In this document: one piece after another, positions 13,996 to 27,300 of the stretch | Layout: the number at the start of each line of letters is the position of its first letter | Numbering within the stretch: position 1 is the stretch's first letter | Source of the DNA: Ziziphus jujuba | Taxonomy: Eukaryota; Streptophyta; Magnoliopsida; Rosales; Rhamnaceae | Length of the DNA: 64,000 bases | Direction of reading: 5' to 3' | NCBI RefSeq assembly: GCF_031755915.1 | Contig: NC_083388.1 | Coordinates: 18,998,001-19,062,000, forward strand | The notes under the pieces: model-generated | What the model was told of the DNA's origin: nothing | What the model saw: only the letters and a program-made list of their open reading frames with translations | The model's database searches: none | Position numbers and translations under genes: made by a program

Positions 13996-15070
13996 GAATA
14001 TTTCTTTTCAGATTCCTCGTGCGATTTTATTAGCCTGGTAAATTCCTTTACTTTGATAACACTTGCTCCGATTACAAAACATACTATTATTTTCTGACTT
14101 ATCTTTTTGAAGTAGAAAACTAGTTATAAATGGTGTTTATCATCTCAAATGAAAGCTTAATCACCATTAGTCAGAAACTTTAATCCCATCAAAATGACAC
14201 ATATTAAAATCAAAGCCCCTAAATTGCAAAGCTGAAAATGTAATTTTCCGAAGCTAAATGCAGTAAACCTTTAAAAGTAACATGATAATTATTATTACCA
14301 CCACCTATACTTGTCCTTTTAGAAAAAAAAAAAACACTTTGTTTCTTTCTTTTATGTCAGAAGATTAGTAAGTTCATAAAACATGATTCTGACGGAGGAA
14401 TACAACATAATAATACAGACCACCACCGATAACCTTCATACTTTTATGTGAAAGAGGAAAATTTGAGCAAGTCTTGAATTGGAATTGGGGTTCAAGGATC
14501 ACAGAATAAATTATACTGGTATGTATATGTAAAGGATTTACATAACTCTCCCATTTTCAAAATATAGGATAGGTACATCCCACTAGACCAAAGATTTCAC
14601 TGCACATCAAAGAGCTAGTTTGATAATGCCTTTCAAATCTTAAGAATGCCAAAAAAGAGACAGAAAAAACATATATTGAAGAAATAAATATGTATGTATT
14701 TAGTTATATTGATAAGGCGAAGTCAATAACAAAATAATGTCCAGCAAGAAAGAAACTATATACTTCTAAAATCACAACCACTACAATCACAAGAACTGTA
14801 ACAAATGAATATTTTTCTCCATATATATATATATATATATATATATGTTTTGGTTATTTTTTCCCTTTCCCCTGTAAATTTTATATGGTTATGGAAGGAC
14901 AATCTGCATCTGGCTTCACCAGTAAATTCCACACCCCCTCCCCTCTCTTCAAAGCTATATTAGGCAAATTGGAGATCAACGCAATGAGGGGTATATATTA
15001 TGGAAAGAATGTGGAAGCTGCACATCCGATAAAACCATCGAAGATCAGACTGAATCGAAAACAACAACAA
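13996..15070. other. Spacer between QCR8 promoter and KH gene 3' end
   Basis: AT-rich, with an (AT)n tract at about 14821-14846. The part nearest 15070 should hold the 3' UTR of the minus-strand KH gene. No further gene was recognised. Confidence 0.6.
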
Positions 15071-16582
15071 CTACAAACCAGTTTTGGCACGCTTCAGCCC
15101 GCTTGAAGTGATCAAAGGCGAGACACTACCACTTGGACTCGGTCGAGGGCTCTCTTCTCTGAAATTGGAATTTAGCATGGCTAGTTCTCTCAACTGTTGC
15201 CTCTTAAAGAAGTCCTGTGATTCATCCTGAAATTTGAGTGATGAAGTTAGCATCTGAATAAAAAGGACACCGAAGATATACTCTAGAGCAAAGACGCAAG
15301 ACTTCTCTTGTATGGCACTACCACAAATGCAATGGCCAAGTAGCACAAGGGAATTACTTGTTTGCCTCTATCATGCAATCCAAAGAGGTCTCTTTAGAGA
15401 GGATAACTTTCAGAAGCTATACATGATAAGCAAACAGAAAAAAAACTTCATTTGCATAACATAAAAGTCACTTTCCTAAAACCTCAAGCTTGTAGGAGAA
15501 GAACCAAACATAAGATCATATAGTTTCAACACTCCCCTTTGACAGAGTAAATATCTATCTATAGCAAGTAGCAAGAGGTATGGTATCAAACATTCCACTC
15601 AAAGGGCTTTAAGGACAAGGAAATGGATGTCCTTCAAAAGAGGAATTCTTGGACTTAAAAAATGAAAGAGTGAAAAGAAATGGACTTTGGTTATCCTAAT
15701 TTTCATTATGAACGCAAAATAATTTGGAACTTGCAACAACAGAGGAGTATATCAAAATGCTGAAAGAGCATAGATCACATTGTTCATCTTTCCTTTTCCT
15801 ATTGTAATTGCGACAACTTTCATCAGGTACTAAAGAAGTGCTCGTTATACGGAAACAGTATAAAATTAAAAGATAATAAGTGTATATAAAAAGCTACAGA
15901 GATGAGTTTAGGAAAGATACCACAGGTTTGAGGAGTTCTTCTATGATTTCTTGTGCTTGTCTCAGCCGCATATCAACTACATTTGCTGGTAATTCAGCTT
16001 CAATCAAAATGTGTAAGGGATCATTTAGATGCTCATACCCTGGTCGTCCCCTAAAGGACTCCTCCTTAAAGAGTAAAGAAGCAACAAATTTATATGTCAA
16101 CAGAGTTAAACAAAAATGATACTGTTACAAACATGAAAAGGTCAAAAAAGAGACCCATTGCCATGAAACCACAGATGAGAGAAATAAGAAGCATCCCAAA
16201 AGAGTTAGAGTGGCTTATTAGATTTTTTTATCATTATTATTTTTTATTTGTAAAGAGAAAGCTTATAAGATAAAATGGCCAATCCTAAGCAGCTATGTTA
16301 GGATTTAAACTATGCTTGACATCATAGGAACATGTACTGGAAGAACTTTTACCTTGTCTGGATCTTTTATAGAACCTTTTCCTCTAATATACACACGACA
16401 ACCTGTTGAAGCTTCAACTCGCTTTAATGAATTCCCTCTAGGACCCAGAAGCCGGCCCACAAAATTGAACTATAAATTTTGAAGTTTAGCACCATGGAAA
16501 GGAACAGAAGAATTTAGAGTTTGATTTTAGATTATACACAGGACCTCCAAAAAGAATAGTCTTTTCAAGCTTTGGAAGACCC

Positions 16583-16625
<43 letters not shown>

Positions 16626-19374
16626 AGATATTACTATCACAAGCATTCTCAAATTGTGTATTTAGCATACATTTGGATAGCTATCTACGGGAATCTCCAA
16701 CCGCAATATCCTCTTCACAAGATAAGAACTTGGGCTTGGGGGAGCTGTTTGCCACTCCATGTTCATCCCTTGTTGTCCACTTAGTCTCTGTTACATCATA
16801 AACTTAATGTCTTACTCCAATAACCAACAAAAACCAATGAAAAGGAACAGAGCTGGAGGAGAAGGTTGTGGAAGAAAGAAACAAAGGCCAAAGGGAATAC
16901 TGAACACGGAAGAAACAGATGAATAGGTGCTCAAGTAATCCATGTGGCAAATATTAAAATGGAGGAAAGGAAAGCCCCGTAAATTCAAAATCCATGCATG
17001 CATCATGCAGAATTTCTAAAATAGCAAAGATACTTAAAAAAAGAACAACAAAGATGGAATCAAGCAATCCAATATATTTATCATTTTATAAATGGATGAA
17101 ATTTCAATTAAAAAAAAAAAGAAAAAGAAAAAAAGCAACCATTACCATGAATTAAAAAAAAAGAAAAAAGAAAAAAAAAGGCAACCATTACCATGAATCT
17201 CAACAACCTGATTGAAGAATACTAACACCTGACTCCAAACTTTCAATCCTAAACTAAATATTTTTGTTCAATTCTAACAAAGACTCCAACTCTTCAAGGT
17301 CAGTAGAATATAACTGGACGTTTTACAGAACCTGATATTAGTTCATGTTGGAATACCATGTGGACATGTTCAAGCATCAAGTATTTTAACTTTGTTCTCT
17401 AAATTGTTCTAATTACTAAAAACTTAAATGTGTGGGCATGGACCAAGTTTTACGTTCAGAAAACAGGAGGAAACTGAGGTTCTAAGCTTGTAAAAACATT
17501 GCATAGTGTTTCCAGGACAAATTAGATTAAGGTTTGTCAGCTCCACGGCTAGGAAAAGTGCCAAGACAAGGATAGTTGCATGACAATCTTCCTAATGAGC
17601 TACTAAGTTTTTTGCTAAAATTATATATATAGATATATAAAAGCACTTTAAATTGAGAACTCTCCTACTTTGAATACGATAAAGGAATAGTTCAAGTAAA
17701 TTGCATTAGTTTTTGTCCTTAATAGAATTCTAAAATTTATTCCTTATGGATTTTTCTATTAGAATTACTATATCTACAACTTCAAAATATCTGGAAAGAG
17801 TTATATCCAAGCCATGACCAAGGTACTGCTTTCCACTACATTCTTGGGTTTATAGATCTAGCATATATATATAAGTTGACAATATGGAACAAAAGAATAA
17901 CCAAGCTCCTTATAAACTAAGTCTTTGTTGAATGTACTGGCTCGTTAAGTTCCTTCATACTCTAATAAAGCATGCAATAATAAGCTGTTAGAAGTAATTT
18001 AGTGGAGAAACAAGCAAAAAGTCAGTCTATATTGGTCCATAAATCAAAGCAAGTAATGGGACACTAGAGCAAGAAATTAAGGACAACAATGGACTACCCA
18101 ACACTTACATCATGAGACAGGCCATGTCGGTTACTGAATCCCGTTCCTCTATAATTCGGCATTATGTCTGAAGATGCAACGGGGCTGGGACTTCCACGTT
18201 GCAGTCTGTCATAGTCATTAAGCACTTGGCTGGGTAGCATTCCAGAAACTCTTAATATCTCTGTCAATAAGAAAGAGTGCATGCATAAGCTTAAGAATTT
18301 CCTTCTTCTAAATGTAAGATGATGACTTAAAAAAATTGATATCAGCTACTGCTTTACCAATGAATAAAGTTTTAAATAATTGAAGTTAAGGTATTAGAAG
18401 AAGCATTGAATAGGAAGATCTCAGAAGATGAAGCATCACATTCTATGGAATATCCAAGTCAACTACAACACGGGTGGAAAAAGAAGCCCACATTAACCAA
18501 CAGCAAAAGCTAAAATCAATATTGCTTGAATTGAGAGGAGCATTCAGTTTGCACAAGTAATTTCTAACAGTTCAAGTACCAAGTTTTTATTCTTGCTTGT
18601 TAGAGAAAAAGAATATTTCCAGCACATTCCACCTTCTCCCCATACCCCGACCTCTTCACTCCCTCCCTTTCTTTTCATTACTTATCAATAAAGAACCTTT
18701 AATTCATCATTATATTTTACACTTATCTATCAAAACAAATCAGGAACTCAGGACACTCACATGAAGAATTAGAATTTGACAAAGACTTTTGCATCAAAGA
18801 GAAGCGATGAACTCCACTGATTACAGATTCATAAACTTTGTACTCTAAAGCACATGGAAGCCTATGAACTATGAAAAATAATTTGCTCGAAGCATTCTTG
18901 GATCAAATCCAATTCATTAATTACTCAAACATGTTAAGATGTAAATAACCACCCTTTAATAAGAGTCAATAGAAAAAGAAGAACCCAATAAAAAAAAAAT
19001 TAAAAAAAAAAGGGTAAAATTAAGATCCGAGAATGAATTTAGAAAGCAAGAAACCTTGATTCAAAAGTCGGCTACATATGGGAAGAACTTGCTGAAAGGG
19101 ACCAAGCTTCTGGTACTCCGCTAACAGCTCTGTCAAGTACTGACTAGAAAAAAAGAAGAGAAAATCAATCAAAACGCAAAGGGGGCAGACAATCTCTATT
19201 ACACGTCGAAGAAACAAGAAAAACGAAGGTAAAACATGAAAATCAACAATCATCTTATATTATATACATCAAGAAAACTTGGTCGAATTACCTATCGACA
19301 TCCGGTGGTGGGGTTCTTATATGTGGAGAAAGAGCTCTTGCTGTTGCTAAATTCTGAGAGTATAAACCTGACAT
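15071..19374 (-). CDS. Quaking-like KH domain (STAR family) RNA-binding protein
   Basis: Single-KH RNA-binding protein of the plant Quaking-like (STAR) group, expected to act in pre-mRNA or mRNA regulation. Exons in transcription order: 19374-19292, 19143-19055, 18260-18109, 16787-16671, 16469-16353, 16064-15921, 15226-15071; total 285 residues, typical of the family. N-terminus [20 protein letters not shown], then [19 protein letters not shown] and [11 protein letters not shown] (STAR dimerisation-like segment), the linker [11 protein letters not shown], and the KH domain at about 131-215: [35 protein letters not shown] (GPRG loop), [53 protein letters not shown]. The C-terminal QUA2-like segment is [20 protein letters not shown], ending LKRAKTGL. 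Resembles Arabidopsis At3g08620/At2g38610 from memory. Exon 4 lies alone between two introns of 0.2 and 1.3 kb and is too short for a simple ORF scan. Confidence 0.96.
16584..16623. repeat. Poly(A) tract of 40 in KH gene intron
   Basis: Forty A in a row on the plus strand (poly-T in the transcript), 48 bases from the end of exon 4 at 16671. No matching target duplication was seen at its edges, so insertion versus slippage cannot be decided. Confidence 0.9.
17107..17198. repeat. 46-bp tandem duplication in KH gene intron
   Basis: GCAACCATTACCATGAAT occurs at 17135-17152 and again at 17181-17198, each copy preceded by a similar A/G-rich tract, so the unit is about 46 bases repeated twice. Confidence 0.85.
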
Positions 19375-20646
19375 TTGAAATCCTAAAAAAAATTTCTTCA
19401 ACAATACATATGGTTGAAAGAGGCCCAAAAAAAAAAAAAAAAAAAAGAAAGAAAAAAGAACCTAAATAGAAGAAAAAGGAGCTCAAATTAGGTATGTTAG
19501 GAACTGGGTAACCCTTGAAATAAATTAGGAAAATCAAATAACCAATAAAAATTTCATTTTTTTTCTTTACATCCTTTATTATTATTATTATTTTTTTTCA
19601 CAGTACAGTGGCAGTGGTAGCAGTAATGGTGGGGGGCTTTAAATAAGAGTTCCGCAGAGTAATAGTAATGGTGGGGTGAGGATTTTAATGGGGTTTTCTT
19701 GCTTCTCTCTCTGATTGCTCCTGAATCAAAATTGGAATTTTTTTTTTCTTTTTAAAGGAAAAATTCTTTTTTAACACAAAGTTTGTGTTTTTTTTTTTTT
19801 TTTTTTGTTTCTCTTTGATCTTTTTACAAGCAAGTTGTACACGTTTGTGTCTGCGTTTTCAGCGAGGAGAAAACCCAGATACCATAGACAAAAGGAGGGT
19901 TCTTGTCGTTGCTGTAAGATTTTAGATTGACACCAGACATTGACAGCAACAGAGCCAAAAAATAAATAAATAAATAAATAATTTAAGTACACGCTCCAAA
20001 TATAGCACGTGGGGTCACGCTCTAATCGGAAGGTTGAAAATTTGGCAAATTGCCATACTATGTGGGACCCATTTTCTCTTTCACCCAACAATTCGACATA
20101 GGTGGCACCAGATCAACCACGTGAAACTCACTACACGCTCTTTCAAGCGTTGGGTCTGCAAGTGGGGCTCCCACTCTCCTCCGCCTTTTTGAATATTCGC
20201 ATCATTGAAACGGTAAGAACGACTGGCCAGTGCATTCCATCACCAGGAGATCTACCAAGTGTATATATAAAACTGAGGTAAAAAAAATTTTGATTTTTAT
20301 TTTGTTTATTCTTTCCCAATAATTATTGATTTACAGTGACATTAGAAAAACCCAGAAGGGGGATCTTATTATTAAATATCAAATTTTGAATTAATCAACC
20401 TTCTTCTCCATCGCCTTCACATGTTTCAAGTTCTTGCTTATTTTTAAACATTGAATGCTGTGGCTAGACTTTGCATCTCAATCACATGAAATGAGGGGTT
20501 TGGACTTTGAACTTTAAGACCAATAAAACCAAAACCTTGCTTATACATCTATATGCGTTTGTTTTTACTTATTTATTTATTTTTTTGTACCTTTATTTTT
20601 CATGTGAAATTTTTAATTAACAACATTTACAGTCACTTAAAAAAAA

Positions 20647-20677
<31 letters not shown>

Positions 20678-22749
20678 TTCTTCCTCCAGCTTCTCAAAAA
20701 AATCCATTTCTTAGCTACCCAGCAGCTTAAATTTTCTGTCCAACAGTGTTAGTATTTTAGATTTGGAATCTGTCACCATACCCACCAAAAACCCAACTGT
20801 CTACCTCATTAATATTGTCCTCCCCACCAAACAATTCTCTCTTAACTAGCAGACAGTTTTCCCTTGATTGCATATATAAAGCAATGATTAGCCCATAAAA
20901 CTAATAAAATTAACTACCCTTTTGCTTGCCAACCAATGAGGGATTTCAATGAAACACCAAGACATTATTTGAAGTGGGGAAGGAAAAAAATAGAATTAAG
21001 ATTATTTTATTACTGAGTATCAAATATGGTCTTCTTTTTATTTTACCAGGACATGGTTGAAAATGAAGCATAGGATTCCTGTTAGGTTGTGTTTGCAAAA
21101 AAAGTACATGGCAGTGCATGTTGCGTTGCGCCGGAGACAAACAATGTGTGGATCAAAACAAACCATGGGAAAAGTTCTTCAAAAATTATTAATGTCATGT
21201 GCATCTTGCAAAGCCCTGCTGAATTGTTTATACGTAATTTAATATGTGACAACAAAAACATAGTTTGTCTACTGTATCCTTTGTTTATTGAATTGGAAAA
21301 TCATATACCAAAGCTATGCGGTTAGCTACCACCATCGTTCATATCCTTCAATTTCCACATAAATTATGCAACTTAAACAAAAACACAAAAAGGAATATAC
21401 GACTTTTTTTTTTTTTTTTTAAATATGGTTAAAGTAAATAGCATATGAGAAACCAAGGAAAGAAAAGAGAGCTCTTATTAACTTTCAAACTTGGTCATTG
21501 TTACCCAATAAATAAATAAATGAACATGACTATTTATCTGTATCTGTTGTTTGATTGAGCATGATTGATTACCCTTCTTATTAGACAAGATGATTATTAT
21601 ACAAAGATGGGATATTAAAGATGTTATGTAAGTCTCACTAATTATAGCTGAAAAATGTTATAGAGTTTAATTCTGCCTTTTATCTTAAGAAAACTAGAAT
21701 AATATTAGCTAACAAGTTATTACAATTAGGTTTCAAGATGCTTTATTTCTCTTTATTGGTTTATTTTTTTATTAGTTTTATGTATTTAGGCACCATTCAA
21801 TCACAATATTGAGAAGCTTGCATCCACATTGCAATTTTTTTTTTTTTCCTTTTTATTTTACTGGGGGTGAGGGGTAAAGGTTAAGATCTATGCTCAACTT
21901 TGGGCTCAGTGTTTCCAGTTGTCTTCTTCCAAATGGTCCAACTACTGGGTAAGTTTAATACTTTTTGTTGATAAAGTCTATGTTAGAATTCATTGGGAAA
22001 AAAGGTTTGGCATGTAATATTTATTGTCAGGGAATAAAAACTCAATTCCTGCTCAAAGCACAATAAACTAGTTCATTATTGATATATCTATACTACAGCC
22101 GTTCCAATTTTTCAGACTTAAACTGTTATGATTTTGTTTCTATATATTCTCTAAAGAAAAGGTAATAGGACATTGCAGCTCAAAAGGGCTAGTTGTTATA
22201 TATCAAATTCTGCTTTGTTACTAGCTTCAATTTCCAAATTAAGTTCCTTTTCTGGACCACAGAATGAAAAACCCAAAAATAAATGTTGTGGGTTAGGTTA
22301 AAGCAGGAAATTCTCTATTGCACTAGTAGATATTTAGTTGGAATTCCATTTCAATTTATTCTTTCATTTTTATCTGATAGTATACTTACAATCAAAACTT
22401 TGAGAAGTTTCACTTGAACCTTTCAAATGGTTCAGCAACTTCTACAGTGGCTGTGCTTTAGCAAGTGATGGTTTGTAACAAGGAACAGCGGGACAAAGTC
22501 CTAAACAGATCCAGATAAATGACGGCATCGATTTTTCTTCTTCTTCTTTTTTTCTTTTTTCTTTTTTTTATTTTTATTTATATTTTTTATTTTTTTTTGT
22601 GATTGATAAGAAGGGTAGAATCATAGAAGAGAACGATCAGATAATCCAGTTTAGAGCTGTAAAATGGCGGCATTGGATTTATTGTACATAAAGAGGACAA
22701 CTGATTGACATCACTCTAATGATCATTCTCTGTCTCTTTTATAACTGTT
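19375..22749. other. KH gene 5' flank and long spacer
   Basis: The first 600-700 bases should hold the KH 5' UTR and promoter. The rest is AT-rich, with poly(A) at about 20649-20672, a TATA-like GTATATATAAAA near 20260 on the plus strand with no gene behind it, and CTT/T-rich tracts near 22540-22600. Short frames such as 21057-21242 lack any recognisable family. Confidence 0.55.
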
Positions 22750-23028
22750 TTGCTTAAGGAACATGCAGCACCAAGACTAAATCCGGAGGCTGATCACAAG
22801 AAGCTGTTTGTCTCAATATGCATCAGAAAGAAAGCTGAAAGAGAAGCAAATATTACAGGAAAAAAGATTTATTTGATTGCCGCTGTAAAGAAGATAAATG
22901 GCCTAACAGAACAGTTTGATCCCAACTTCCTTTATTTGATTGCTCTTGAAAAGAAGATAAATGGCCTAACAGAACAGTTTGATCCGAACTTCTTGCTGTG
23001 GTGTTTTAAGCAAGCAGAAATATCTTGA
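22750..23028 (+). other. Open frame with in-frame 63-bp tandem duplication, status unknown
   Basis: A 92-codon open frame without an ATG at its head (it opens with TTG). The second half is a 21-residue repeat: YLIAAVKKINGLTEQFDPNF and then YLIALEKKINGLTEQFDPNF. The DNA units are 22868-22930 and 22931-22993 (63 bases each), nearly identical except for a short block after TTTATTTGATTGC. I do not recognise the protein. It may be an exon of an untested gene, a gene fragment, or chance. It lies 390 bases from the convergent DUF1191 gene end. Confidence 0.35.
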
Positions 23029-23416
23029 TCCCAGTTTTTGTATTGGGAAGGAAAAGAAGGAAACATAAAAACATCCCATTTACACCAAAATAAAAAAAAA
23101 AAAGACCTCCTTCTATTCTTTGGTGTTCAAGATACATGGATCATAAAACTCAGGTTAGTTTTAGCAATATAGCAAAGAAATGTCACTTTTGACAATCAAA
23201 TGGCAGTCTGCCACCATCATTTGAAGGCCCCCCACTCATAAAAGGACAGAGAATAACAGCAGCCAAATCTGATTAGTGCTAATGAATTAAACATTTTGAA
23301 CATTTTGTTTTTCTCTGTTTTGTTTTTTTGTGACTAAATAAAAAAAAAAATGCTGAACAATTGCACAGATCTTGAGTAAAAAAGAAATAAATACTTTGGA
23401 CAAAACAAATCATAAT

Positions 23417-24349
23417 CTACGGCATGTAATGATTCTCCAATACTGGTCTGGTCCGAGTTCCTGTTGCTAGTGGTGCTTTGGTATTCCCAATAGGTGTCAT
23501 CTGTAAAGCTTCACTTCCATCCATTACACTCTCCATTTGCTGTATCTTCCTTCCACGTTTACACCCTCTTACTCTTACAATCACAAAACCAAGCACAATC
23601 AGTAAAATTAAGCCAACAAACAATGGCCAGACTATCTTCCACACCCTGGACTTGACCTTTCCTCTATCAACCCTGCTATGAGGTAAACTCTCTGCTGAAG
23701 GAGCTGGTGAGGGTGAAACAGACTCTGTGACAATGGAGAAATGCCCTTGTTGGATCATTGAACATGCATTTCCAGGTAATACATTGTCAAATTCCACTGA
23801 ACCATGTAAATCAAAATACACACACTTCGGTGAAAAACCATCTAGTGTCGGTTTGACATCTGAAAACTTAACCAAGATTGGCTTTTCAGAAGCTCTCAGA
23901 TCCAATTCTGGTAAATTTATGGCAGACAAATTGGAAGCATCGTAAGCAAGGAGACCGAGAACAGGAGCTAAGTAGGAGTAACCAGGTAAAGGGTAAAAAA
24001 GAGAAGACCAATTGCCCAGGTTGTGGTACACCAAAACAAGCCTCTTAACAAAGGGTTGCTCAACAACCCCAATTGGGATCTGAAACTCATTATAGCTTTG
24101 AACACCTTTGGTTCTCAAGCTACCACTCCTAAGCCTCATGGCAGAAACTTTAATGCCTGTGAGATTGTGGGGTACCTCAGCGTTATAAGGAATGCCAGTT
24201 CTTGGCCGGACAAAGGTCCTAAATGCATAGTCTTGAAGAAGAGCATCCAACGAGCGTGTTGAAATCCCAAGCGGCTGAGCACTGAGGCATGGCATACAAA
24301 GCACATATAGCAATGCTGTGAACATAAAGACTCTCTCTTCAACCCTCAT
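23417..24349 (-). CDS. DUF1191 family single-pass membrane protein
   Basis: Intronless gene for 310 residues. It has a signal peptide (hydrophobic stretch about residues 8-22, likely cut near CLSAQ), an extracytoplasmic DUF1191 region with SLDALLQDYAFRTFVRPRTG, VPHNLTGIKVSAMRLRSG and APVLGLLAYDASNLSAINLP, and one membrane helix at about 238-260 (WPLFVGLILLIVLGFVIVRV) followed by basic RGCKRGRK, so the N-terminal part should lie outside the cytosol. N-glycosylation sequons NLT, NWS and NLS are present. A proline/serine linker (SVSPSPAPSAES) precedes the helix. Function of DUF1191 is unknown. It resembles Arabidopsis At3g08600 as I recall it. The start at 24349 gives the signal peptide directly and is preferred. 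Confidence 0.95.
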   Translation of the reverse strand: MRVEERVFMFTALLYVLCMPCLSAQPLGISTRSLDALLQDYAFRTFVRPRTGIPYNAEVPHNLTGIKVSAMRLRSGSLRTKGVQSYNEFQIPIGVVEQPFVKRLVLVYHNLGNWSSLFYPLPGYSYLAPVLGLLAYDASNLSAINLPELDLRASEKPILVKFSDVKPTLDGFSPKCVYFDLHGSVEFDNVLPGNACSMIQQGHFSIVTESVSPSPAPSAESLPHSRVDRGKVKSRVWKIVWPLFVGLILLIVLGFVIVRVRGCKRGRKIQQMESVMDGSEALQMTPIGNTKAPLATGTRTRPVLENHYMP

Positions 24350-27300
24350 CTAGAACAGCAAAACCCAACAAAACAAAGATCTGAGTCTTCCTGGATCTCT
24401 CACCAAAATGAACTTTCTATGCTAAAAAAATTTGACCTTTTTTTTCCTTTTGAAACCATTGTTAGGCTTAAAGAAAGTAACACCTGGTAATTTTTATCAC
24501 ATTTCTCTCTGATTCTTCACCATTCCCTCTAGCATATCAAGGACTAATAACAAAAACCTTAACTACAACCCCAAAAAAAAAAAAAAAAAAAAAAATCCTG
24601 GAAATTTACCCGATTATCCAAAACTAATGGCTTTGTATAAGCATTTTCTTTCTTCAAGAATTTCTAATTTCTACCACATTGGATTTCCCAACCACTGTAA
24701 AAAAGCATCTGGTAGTGGTGGAGTTTTGACAATGTACAAGCATTTAGAGAAGGGAAACGAAAGCCGCAAAATTAGGAGAAAATATAGCTCTACCGTAAGG
24801 CATTGAATTTGCTGTAACGCCAATCCTCAAAAGATTGCTTCCTTATGAGTTTGAGTCTCTTACTCTCCCCCCAATATCCCAGAGGATAGAATTATCTTCA
24901 TTTTTTTTTTTTGCAAAATAAAATAAATTAACAAAATACAGTTATTTTCAGAGAAAATAAATAAGATGTAGATAATTCAGGTATTGGATAAACACCTGAC
25001 GAGCTTTTGCTTCTGCTGTGCCAATTGTTTAATTCATGATGTTCTTCTCAATATTTTGGACTGTGGGTAGAGAAACAAAGCACACTAAATTAATCAAATT
25101 TTATTAGCAACCAGCTGGTGTCCCATAAACCCATTTCCTAAAAATGTATGAGAAAAATAATAGTGTTTTCTTTAACCCACGAAGGAAAAACACAAATTTG
25201 CACATATTGGATAAAGTAGCTAGCTAATACCTAGATAACCATTATCTTTTTTTTCTAATTCTATGTTCCTTATCAATGAAGTCAGTTTTTAGCCAAAAAA
25301 AAAAAAAAAAAAAAAAAAAAAACCATTTTATTGAGTAGGGTAAACATCATTATAATTCCCTTTATTTTGCTATTCAATATCAACACAGTTACCTTATATT
25401 TCATTTTGATTTCAATATAACCAATTTTTTCAAACTCTTATCAATAAATTAGTATTTGATTTACTTACCATTCATTTAACAAATTTTTTTTAACCAATTT
25501 TTAGAGATAAAGAATAAAAAAATTAATAAATGAAAATAATTTGATCAAAGTCATCATTATTCACTTTTTTTTTTTAAAATAATTTCAAATGTATTCATTG
25601 CAAATAAATTTAACTTTATTTGAAAAAAATCAATCATGGTTATCATATATAATTTTTTATTATTATTATTTATGAATAAGGGAAAGGAGATTTTAGCACC
25701 ATTATTTTAAAGATTAATTTTAAAAGAAATGTGCATGTGCTTGTGGTTTTTTTTTTTTTCAAAAGTACATAAAAATCGAGAAAAAAAAAACTATAAAAGT
25801 GAAAAAAAAGGATTCAAATGAAAGGTAAAAGGTTTAATTTTAATTTTATTAGTAAATCTTTTTGAAAAAAAGGTGTTAAATTAAAATAAAAACCAAATCT
25901 AAAAAGACTATACCGATATTTTCCATAACAAAGATATAGTATTAAAAAAAATAACAAAATAAAGAAGGTTAAAGTGATTTTTATTATTTAGGTAGCTAAC
26001 TTGTAACGAGCCCTCCTTGCAAGAGACAAAGATAACAGGTCCGCAAAATTTGGAGCTTGTAAAACAAACATCTGACTTCCAGTCATGAAAATTGATCACT
26101 TAAAAGAGTTGAGGCCAAAGGATAATGCGACCCACCAAAAAACTAAGAGCCAAACGTTAATGAGTTATGATGGTGGCTCCATTACAAAGATTGTTAATGC
26201 CTACAAGTATTAATGCATGTTGGTTTAACAGGTATGTGTTACTTTCCTAGGCATCAGCTTCTATTAATTATAAAAGCAATATATAGTCATAAATCTTTCT
26301 TATACTTTAATATTCATAATAAATAAATAAATAAATAAAAATAGCATATGTGCTGTCTCTTTGGAGTTCCACCACTTCTTCTGACAAATGTTCACTCTTC
26401 TAATATGCTTTGGTAAAAATTAGAAATGGTGTTTTTATTTTTATTTTTTGGCTTTTAAACAGAAAAAAAAAAAGGTTTTATCATTGGAATGTAATCCATG
26501 AGCTCATTAAACCTAATCCACATAATTTGAGCCATAAAATAATATTAATGGATGCTTAGATGCATTTATAAAGAATTAAACATACCACTTCTATTCCACC
26601 AAAACAAGTACAATCTCTCTCCCCTTATTAATGAAAAAGGTTTTGGAAAAAACAAAAAAAAATGTCTCTTGCTTGTGCTATATGGTGGTTATTTGAAGAT
26701 GGAAATATATGGCTACTTAAAACACAAGCTACTAAAAGAAGAGGTTTCACATTCGATGATTCCAAGAAAATTGAAAAAGTGCTTGTAGATTTAATGATAA
26801 TTTGTTGTTGCTAAAAACACTTTAGCTGAAAAAAAAAAAAAAAAAAAAAAAAAAAGGCTGTTGATGTTGATATAAAATTAATGAACCAGCTAAAAAGATA
26901 AGAGACAGACAGGGAAGGGAAAGTATGTGCTGAATACATTGCTATTGTGCGAGATACAGACAGAGAAATATCCTTTTTTTTTTTTTCCAAAGAAAAAAAG
27001 AAAAAAAAGTAATTAGAATAAAAAAAAACTTGATAGGGAAGGTCCTTAAATCCAGAGCAAATATCTCAGGAGGTCGGTAGGTGGTTTTAATTATTGGAAG
27101 AGATAGTGTTATGCAGCAAATACCTACTGAGATTTGGGGCCGAGAAAGAAGGTGACACGTCACCTACTTGCTTTCAGCCCACTATCAATCTCCATAACTG
27201 GGCTTTAATCAGGCTGATCCGTGAATAATGATTGATGGACCACGCTTACTTATACTTACTTTATTCTAAATTTTTTTCGACATTGAAAAAAATATATACA

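Noticed and set aside
13888..14097. Lysine-rich frame
   Set aside because: Produced by an (GAAAAAAA)n octamer repeat; no gene signals.
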